Part shown: piece by piece, positions 6,848-14,450 of the stretch
How positions within the stretch are numbered: the stretch's first letter is position 1
Layout of the letters: each line of letters starts with the position of its first letter
Source of the DNA: Comamonadaceae bacterium
GTDB taxonomy: Bacteria; Pseudomonadota; Gammaproteobacteria; Burkholderiales; Burkholderiaceae_C
Length of the DNA: 14,450 bases
NCBI GenBank assembly: GCA_947460065.1
Contig: CANHGF010000019.1
Location: forward strand, 1-14,450
Direction: 5' to 3'
Notes under the pieces: model-generated
What the model saw: only the letters and a program-made list of their open reading frames with translations
What the model was told of the DNA's origin: nothing
Database searches by the model: none
Position numbers and translations under genes: made by a program

Positions 6848-8085
6848 GAGCTTGTCTTTCTGAGGTCCTGGGCGATGCGTTCAATCAGACGGCAGGCCAA
6901 TTGCAGCTTGGGCGCGCGCGGCAGTTCTTTGGTGCCTTGGGCATCGACCAACAGCAGCGCGTTGTCGTCCAGGCCAAAGGTCTGCGGCCCGATATTGCCG
7001 ACCAAGAGCGGCACCCCCTTGCGCTCACGCTTGGCCTGGGCATGGGCCAGCAGGTCCTGGCTTTCGGCGGCAAAGCCGACGCAGTAAAGCTGCCCGCTGC
7101 GCGCCCGCTCAGAGCGGGCCAGGCTAGCCAGGATGTCGGTGTTTTCGGTAAAGCTCAAGGCCGGCGCTGCCCCGCCCTCGGTCTTCTTGATTTTTTGATC
7201 GGCGGCACTGACCGGCCGCCAATCGGCCACGGCAGCCGTCGCGACAAAAACGCTGGCCTGCTCAGCGCAAGGCTGTACCGCCTGCCACATCTGCTCGGCC
7301 GAGCGAACATCAATGCGGCGCACGCCCCGGGGCGTGGCCAGACTCACCGGCCCCGCTACCAAAGTCACCTCGGCGCCAGCGCGCCAGGCGGCCTGCGCGA
7401 TGGCAAAGCCCATCTTGCCGCTGGACAGGTTGGTGATACCGCGCACCGGGTCTATCGCTTCATAAGTCGGCCCGGCCGTCACTAAAACATGCTCCCCGGC
7501 CAGGCGCTTGGGGGTGAAAAAGGCCTGCAGTTCTTCGAGCAGCTCATCGGGCTCGAGCATGCGCCCGTCACCAACCTCGCCGCAGGCCTGCTCGCCTGCG
7601 CCCACGCCCAGCACATGGGCGCCGTCAGCGCGCAGTTGGACCAGGTTGCGCTGCGTCGCCGGATGCCCATACATCTCGCGGTTCATGGCCGGCGCCAATA
7701 TCAGGGGCACCTTATCGATCGGCCGGGCCAGGCACATCAGGCTGAGCAGCTCATCGGCGCCGCCGTGCAACAGCTTGGCCATGAAGTCGGCGCTGGCAGG
7801 CGCCACCACAATGGCATCAGCCTGACGCGAGAGATTGATGTGGGCCATGTTGTTACCCTCGCGGGCGTCCCACTGGCTGGTGTAGACCGGGCGGCCGCTG
7901 AGGGCCTGCATCGTCACCGGGGTGATGAACTGCGCAGCCGCATCGGTCATCAGCACCTGCACCGTCGCCCCAGCCTTGACCAGGGCGCGGCACAACTCGG
8001 CTGCCTTGTAACAGGCAATGCCGCCCGACAGGCCAAGCACCAAGTGCTTGCCGGCCAGGGTTTGGGATGGGTCCACAGACTGCAT
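6844..8085 (-). CDS. coaBC: Bifunctional phosphopantothenoylcysteine decarboxylase / phosphopantothenate-cysteine ligase
   Basis: CoaBC carries two consecutive steps of coenzyme A synthesis: ligation of cysteine to 4'-phosphopantothenate (CoaB) and decarboxylation of the product (CoaC). The 413-residue chain has the flavoprotein CoaC domain first ([14 protein letters not shown] at 18-31, catalytic His82 in [17 protein letters not shown] at 132-139, Cys168 in [11 protein letters not shown]). The CoaB domain follows ([24 protein letters not shown] about 201-224, AAVADWRP 284-291, KIKK 298-301, and AKRERKG at 351-357). The ATG at 8085 matches the usual N-terminus. Longer in-frame readings upstream would run into pyrG and are rejected. 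There is no Shine-Dalgarno; TACAGT at 8092-8097 could be a -10 that makes a leaderless message, but no -35 supports it. Confidence 0.97.
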   Translation of the reverse strand: MQSVDPSQTLAGKHLVLGLSGGIACYKAAELCRALVKAGATVQVLMTDAAAQFITPVTMQALSGRPVYTSQWDAREGNNMAHINLSRQADAIVVAPASADFMAKLLHGGADELLSLMCLARPIDKVPLILAPAMNREMYGHPATQRNLVQLRADGAHVLGVGAGEQACGEVGDGRMLEPDELLEELQAFFTPKRLAGEHVLVTAGPTYEAIDPVRGITNLSSGKMGFAIAQAAWRAGAEVTLVAGPVSLATPRGVRRIDVRSAEQMWQAVQPCAEQASVFVATAAVADWRPVSAADQKIKKTEGGAAPALSFTENTDILASLARSERARSGQLYCVGFAAESQDLLAHAQAKRERKGVPLLVGNIGPQTFGLDDNALLLVDAQGTKELPRAPKLQLACRLIERIAQDLRKTSS

Positions 8086-8137
8086 GGCGAGACTGTAACG
8101 GATGCGGCCGAGCCGCCGACCGGACAGTTTGCAATGG

Positions 8138-9874
<1,737 letters not shown>

Positions 9875-9902
9875 TGGCAGCGCAGCGCATGAAGGTCTGC
9901 GC

Positions 9903-10760
9903 ATGAAGCTCTGTGGCTTCGAGGCCGGGCTGGACCGGCCTTTCTTTCTGATCGCCGGTACCTGCTCCATCGAAGGCCTGGAGATGTCGATCGACGTCGC
10001 CGGCCAGCTCAAGGACATCTGCGAGCCGCTGGGCATCCCTTTGATCTACAAGGGCTCCTTCGACAAAGCCAATCGCTCATCGGGTGCCAGCCAGCGCGGC
10101 GTGGGCATCGATGCCGGCCTGAAGATCCTGGACGAAGTGCGTCGCCAGCTCAAGCTACCGGTGCTCACCGACGTGCACGACGAGTCACAGGTCGCCACCG
10201 TCGCCAGCGTGGTCGATGTGCTGCAGACGCCCGCCTTTTTGTGCCGGCAAACCGACTTCATACGCGCGGTGGCGCAGTCGGGCAAGCCGGTAAACATCAA
10301 GAAGGGGCAATTTCTCGCGCCCTGGGACATGAAGAACGTGATCGACAAGGCTAGAGGCGCAGCACGGGAGGCCGGGCTGAGCGAAGACCGTTTCCTGGCC
10401 TGCGAGCGCGGGGTCAGCTTTGGCTATAACAATCTGGTGGCCGACATGACGAGCCTGGCCGAAATGCGCAACACGGGGGCACCGGTGGTGTTCGACGTCA
10501 CCCACTCGGTGCAAAAGCCTGGCGGTCTTGGGCAGGTCAGCGGTGGCGCCCGCGAGATGGTGCCTGTGCTGGCCCGCGCTGGCGTGGCCGCCGGTGTGGC
10601 GGGGCTGTTCATGGAAACCCATCCACGGCCTCAGGAGGCCTGGTCGGACGGACCGAATGCCGTGCCACTGCAGCATATGAAGGCCCTGCTCGAAACCCTG
10701 GTCGTACTCGATCGCGCCACCAAGCAAAACGGCTTTTTGGAAAACAATTTCACCGCCTGA
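9903..10760 (+). CDS. kdsA: 3-deoxy-8-phosphooctulonate synthase (KDO-8-P synthase)
   Basis: KdsA condenses phosphoenolpyruvate with arabinose-5-phosphate to make KDO-8-phosphate, needed for the lipopolysaccharide inner core. The protein has 285 residues and forms a TIM barrel. Motifs include [12 protein letters not shown] (49-60), [11 protein letters not shown] (86-96), [13 protein letters not shown] (131-143), [11 protein letters not shown] (167-177) and [12 protein letters not shown] (197-208). Cys21, His201, Glu238 and Asp249 match the four ligands of the metal-dependent class (Aquifex Cys11, His185, Glu222, Asp233), unlike E. coli KdsA, which has Asn at the Cys site. The usual GPC(V/A)IES is GTCSIEG here. 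AAGG lies seven bases before the ATG. The gap to pyrG is 28 bp. Phosphoenolpyruvate links it to eno in the same cluster. Confidence 0.97.
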   Translation: MKLCGFEAGLDRPFFLIAGTCSIEGLEMSIDVAGQLKDICEPLGIPLIYKGSFDKANRSSGASQRGVGIDAGLKILDEVRRQLKLPVLTDVHDESQVATVASVVDVLQTPAFLCRQTDFIRAVAQSGKPVNIKKGQFLAPWDMKNVIDKARGAAREAGLSEDRFLACERGVSFGYNNLVADMTSLAEMRNTGAPVVFDVTHSVQKPGGLGQVSGGAREMVPVLARAGVAAGVAGLFMETHPRPQEAWSDGPNAVPLQHMKALLETLVVLDRATKQNGFLENNFTA

Positions 10761-10765
10761 ACACC

Positions 10766-11056
10766 ATGCCCAGTGCCTACATCATCGCCAACGTGGTCGT
10801 CACCGACCCCACCCAGTACGAGCAATACAAGAAGCTCTCGACGCTGGCCATGCAGGCCTATGGCGCCGAGGTTTGTGTGCGCGGCGGCGCCATCGAGGTG
10901 ATCGAAGGCGACTGGCAGCCCGAGCGGCTGGTCATTTTGAAGTTCCCCTCCACAGAGCAGGCCCGGCAATTCGAGGCATCGCCAGAGTACGCCAGCGCCC
11001 GCGCTGCCCGCCAGGGTGCGGCGGTGATGCGCATGCTGCTGGTCGAAGGTACCTGA
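10766..11056 (+). CDS. DUF1330 family protein
   Basis: This small cytoplasmic protein of 96 residues has the DUF1330 look, a dimeric ferredoxin-like alpha+beta barrel fold of unknown role. The pattern AYIIANVVVTDPTQYEQYKK, then AMQAYGAEVCVRGGAIEVIEGDW, then RLVILKFPSTEQARQFEASPEY is typical of the family. No enzymatic residues can be assigned. It starts five bases after the kdsA stop with no clear ribosome site, so it is probably translated by coupling to kdsA. A 45-bp gap with a T7 run (11064-11070) and a purine-rich stretch separates it from eno. Confidence 0.9.
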   Translation: MPSAYIIANVVVTDPTQYEQYKKLSTLAMQAYGAEVCVRGGAIEVIEGDWQPERLVILKFPSTEQARQFEASPEYASARAARQGAAVMRMLLVEGT

Positions 11057-12385
<1,329 letters not shown>

Positions 12386-12398
12386 AAGACTCTTCATC

Positions 12399-12680
12399 TT
12401 GGGAAAACGCCTCGTCACCGGCCTCTTGCTGGCCCTGCTGCTGGTGCTACAGGCGCAGATCTGGTTTGGCCGTGGCAGCGTGCCCAATGTCAGGCAGATG
12501 CAGCTCAGGCTTGACGATATGAGCCGCCAGAACCAGCAAGCCCAAGGCGAAAACGAACGCCTAGCCTCTGAGGTACGCGACCTCAAGGAAGGGCTGGACA
12601 TGGTCGAAGAAAAGGCCCGCAGCGAGCTCGGCATGGTCAAGCCCAACGAGATCTTCGTGCAATTTAGTAACGCCAAATAA
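12399..12680 (+). CDS. ftsB: Cell division protein FtsB
   Basis: FtsB is a bitopic membrane protein of the FtsQLB divisome complex, which links early and late division proteins and helps activate septal peptidoglycan synthesis. From the TTG at 12399 it has 93 residues: MGKRLV, a single transmembrane helix at about 5-20 rich in Leu, the conserved IWFGRGSVPNV just outside the membrane, a coiled coil at about 32-70 (QMQLRLDDMSRQNQQAQGEN and on), and LKEGLDMVEEKARSELGMVKPNE. No ATG or GTG is suitably placed, so TTG is the likely start; the ribosome site is weak. It begins 13 bp after eno, a placement shared with many proteobacteria. Confidence 0.93.
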   Translation: MGKRLVTGLLLALLLVLQAQIWFGRGSVPNVRQMQLRLDDMSRQNQQAQGENERLASEVRDLKEGLDMVEEKARSELGMVKPNEIFVQFSNAK

Positions 12681-12689
12681 GGCGTGGCG

Positions 12690-13202
12690 ATGGCATCGCC
12701 GGCTCAGACCACAGCAGTTGCTGCCATCAAAGTCCTGGTGCTAAGCCACGATGCCAGCGCGGCGCGCAGCTTCAGTGCGGCATTGGGTGTAGCCGTGGCA
12801 AACCAGGCCAGCGCGGGCCCGCAGGCTTGGCAGTTCGCGGACCGGACTGAGACCGCGGACATCGGCGGTATCGACTTTTGCCTGCTCTTGCCATGGGACG
12901 AGGGCAACGCCGTTGCCCAAGAGCCCGACCTGAGCGCGCTACAGGCCCACAGGGCACTGCGGCAATCGCTGTTGGCGCAGCAGCAAAGTTTCCAAGCTCT
13001 CAGAGGATCGCAGGCCCAGCAACTGCAGCAGGCTCTGGCCGCCCTGGCCGTGCGCGACCGGGCCCTGATGCCCGCCGGCGCGCAAACCCTGGGCCGCCCC
13101 GGCTGGCGCTTGGCCTGCGAAAAATGCGATGACCCGGCTTGCGAACACATCCTGCTGGGGCAGATGCAAGCCGAGCGGCAGGCCAAGCTGTCCAGCCTCT
13201 AG
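12690..13202 (+). CDS. Uncharacterised protein with a C-terminal Cys/His cluster
   Basis: I do not recognise this 170-residue protein. It has no signal peptide or membrane segment. The N-terminal part looks globular: a hydrophobic strand IKVLVLSHD (13-21), then IDFCLLLPWDEGN (61-73). The middle (about 82-120) is Gln/Ala/Leu-rich and probably helical or coiled coil. The C-terminus has CEKCDDPACEH (Cys143, Cys146, Cys151, His153), which could bind one metal ion. The ATG at 12690 is chosen over GTG at 12684 because AAGG lies seven bases before it. It starts nine bases after ftsB, so it is likely in the same transcript. Its TAG shares CTAG with the hslO stop on the other strand. Codon use matches its neighbours, so it is probably a real gene. 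Confidence 0.75.
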   Translation: MASPAQTTAVAAIKVLVLSHDASAARSFSAALGVAVANQASAGPQAWQFADRTETADIGGIDFCLLLPWDEGNAVAQEPDLSALQAHRALRQSLLAQQQSFQALRGSQAQQLQQALAALAVRDRALMPAGAQTLGRPGWRLACEKCDDPACEHILLGQMQAERQAKLSSL

Positions 13203-14176
13203 TGAACGCCGCCGGGGGCCGGTGGCTTGCTGCCTTCGGTGAAGATCTGCGCGGCGTCAACCGTGTCAAAGTGGTAGAGCACGCCGCAAAACTCGCAGCC
13301 CACCTCGACGCGGCCCTGCTCGGCCAAAATCTGCTCGACTTCGGCAGCGCCTAGACCGCGCAGCATACCGCTGACCCGCTGGCGTGAGCAGCTGCAGGCA
13401 AAACGCGGCCGCAGGGGCTCGTAGCGGGTCAGACTTTCCTGCCAGAACAGGCGGTGCAGGATCTCGTCGGCCCCCAGGCTCAGCAACTCCTGCGGCTTGA
13501 GGGTGGCCGCCAGCATGGCAATGCGCTGATAGTCCTCGCTGCGACCAATCTGATCTTCATTGGCGTCACGGTCCAGTTGCCCGGCCAGATTACCCTGCCC
13601 CATCACCGGCAGGCGCTGGATCAGCAGGCCAGCAGCCACCTCTGCATTGGCCGCCAGCACCAGGCAGGTATCGAGCTGCTCGCTTTGCAGCATGTAATGC
13701 TCGAGTACCTGACTGAGCTTGTCCAGCTTCTCGTGGCGGTCGCCAAACAGCGGCACCACCCCCTGGTAAGGCTGCTGCCCCGGCAACCGGTCCTTCGGGT
13801 CGAGCGTGATCGCGCAGCGCCCCTGGTTGTCCACATTGACCATCTGGCTCAGGCTGGCGCCTGCGGGCACTGCACCGGCCCCCGCCGGGCCGAAGGTGGC
13901 CGTGGCGCGAAAGCTCAGGTCCGACTGCACCTCGGCCACCGCCAGCTTGAGCGGCCCATCGCCAAAGATCTGCAGCACCAGGGCGCCATTGAACTTGATG
14001 TTGCCTTGCATCAGCACACCGGCAGCCAGCATCTGCCCGAGCAGGTCTTGCACCTCGGGCGGATAGCCGCCGGCCACACGTCGGCGGGCAAGCACTTCCT
14101 GCCAACCCTCGGTCAGACGAACCAGCATGCCGCGCACCGGCAGGCCCTCAAAAATGAATTTATGCAACTCGGACAT
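13199..14176 (-). CDS. hslO: Redox-regulated chaperone Hsp33
   Basis: Hsp33 is a cytoplasmic holdase turned on by oxidative stress: when its zinc-binding cysteines oxidise, the C-terminal switch unfolds and the protein binds unfolding clients. The protein has 325 residues. The N-terminal core starts MSELHKFIFEGLPVRGMLVRL and includes the family stretch IKFNGALVLQIFGDGPLKLAVAE. The zinc switch is complete: Cys261 and Cys263 (CSC) and Cys294 and Cys297 (CEFC), in the usual CxC...CxxC spacing. The ATG at 14176 lacks a strong ribosome site. TAAAAT (minus strand, 14208-14213) could be a -10, without a good -35. The gene lies 72 bp after the carbonic-anhydrase-like gene and ends overlapping the opposite gene by three bases. 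Confidence 0.97.
   Translation of the reverse strand: MSELHKFIFEGLPVRGMLVRLTEGWQEVLARRRVAGGYPPEVQDLLGQMLAAGVLMQGNIKFNGALVLQIFGDGPLKLAVAEVQSDLSFRATATFGPAGAGAVPAGASLSQMVNVDNQGRCAITLDPKDRLPGQQPYQGVVPLFGDRHEKLDKLSQVLEHYMLQSEQLDTCLVLAANAEVAAGLLIQRLPVMGQGNLAGQLDRDANEDQIGRSEDYQRIAMLAATLKPQELLSLGADEILHRLFWQESLTRYEPLRPRFACSCSRQRVSGMLRGLGAAEVEQILAEQGRVEVGCEFCGVLYHFDTVDAAQIFTEGSKPPAPGGVH
13208..13226. other. GC-rich inverted repeat after the pyrG-cluster end
   Basis: GCCGCCGG (13208-13215), loop GGG and CCGGTGGC (13219-13226) pair with one G-T wobble, starting five bases after the plus-strand stop and within the last codons of hslO. The plus strand continues TTGCTGCCTT, which is only weakly T-rich. It could slow or stop polymerase leaving the pyrG cluster, but it is not a canonical terminator. 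Confidence 0.35.
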
Positions 14177-14248
14177 GGCCGGGCAGCGCCCCTTTCAGGC
14201 TCAGGAAATTTTAGAAAACCGACCCACAGACGGCCAGCGCGCCTGGGC

Positions 14249-14450
14249 TCACCCGATCTGTTGCAGACCCGTCTTGAAGCGCCGGGCGTTGTCCACATAG
14301 CCCAGCACATTGCGGCGGATGTTCTCGATCTGCTCGGGCGTGAGCTGCCGCACCACTTTGGCGGGACTGCCCAGGATCATCGAGCCCTCCGGGAACTCCT
14401 TGCCCTCAGTGACCAGAGCGCCGGCACCGACCAGGCAATTGCGCCCGATG
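14249..14450 (-). CDS. Gamma-carbonic-anhydrase-like hexapeptide-repeat protein, C-terminal part
   Basis: Only the last 66 residues are present; the gene continues beyond the right edge. The reading IGRNCLVGAGALVTEGKEFP followed by GSMILGSPAKVVRQL shows left-handed beta-helix hexapeptide turns ending in the typical GSPAKVVR exit motif, then a C-terminal helix ending RRFKTGLQQIG. This pattern is characteristic of the YrdA/PaaY/gamma-carbonic-anhydrase group of small proteins. The metal-binding histidines would lie in the missing part, so catalytic ability cannot be judged. It is upstream of hslO on the same strand and may be co-transcribed with it. Confidence 0.88.
   Translation of the reverse strand, partial: IGRNCLVGAGALVTEGKEFPEGSMILGSPAKVVRQLTPEQIENIRRNVLGYVDNARRFKTGLQQIG

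Overview
This window is a high-GC bacterial chromosome segment of ordinary housekeeping genes, most likely from a Burkholderiales betaproteobacterium, possibly Comamonadaceae. The evidence is the GC-rich codon use, the protein styles, and three gene orders: dapA-bamC-MBL hydrolase, coaBC-dut, and pyrG-kdsA-DUF1330-eno-ftsB. The organism call is inferred from memory of these families, not from a search. I see no mobile element, CRISPR array, tRNA, rRNA or prophage gene. No gap without a gene exceeds about 220 bp.

Layout, left to right. (a) 1-1166, minus: N-terminal 388 residues of PurL (purine synthesis), running off the left edge. (b) 1356-4179, plus: dapA (lysine/diaminopimelate synthesis), bamC (outer-membrane assembly lipoprotein) and a metallo-beta-lactamase-fold hydrolase, closely spaced and ending at a strong bidirectional terminator at 4186-4211. 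(c) 4229-4417, minus: a tiny Ala/Pro-rich lipoprotein converging on that terminator, with a roughly 110-nt leader and a plausible promoter. (d) 4640-5830, minus: a RoxA/YcfD-type cupin oxygenase, divergent from a SlyD-like FKBP prolyl isomerase (5845-6372, plus). Their start codons are only 14 bp apart. (e) 6401-8085, minus: coaBC and dut, overlapping as ATGA. (f) 8207-13202, plus: pyrG-kdsA-DUF1330-eno-ftsB and an unrecognised small protein, with short gaps, probably one operon with a TATAAT promoter and a hairpin in the leader. (g) 13199-14450, minus: hslO (Hsp33), downstream of the C-terminal end of a gamma-carbonic-anhydrase-like protein.

Together the genes cover nucleotide supply (PurL, Dut, PyrG), coenzyme A (CoaBC), cell-envelope precursors and assembly (DapA, KdsA, BamC), division (FtsB), glycolysis (Eno) and protein quality or modification (SlyD-like FKBP, Hsp33, RoxA).

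I did not find a convincing new multi-gene system. The signals most worth checking are small. They are a textbook-shaped intrinsic terminator inside the 3' coding end of the slyD-like gene; a perfect hairpin holding the only good Shine-Dalgarno-like sequence of pyrG; a perfect 10-bp palindrome centred in the 14-bp gap between two divergent start codons; an orphan protein with a Cys/His cluster at the end of the pyrG-eno-ftsB cluster; and a repeat-built lipoprotein gene.
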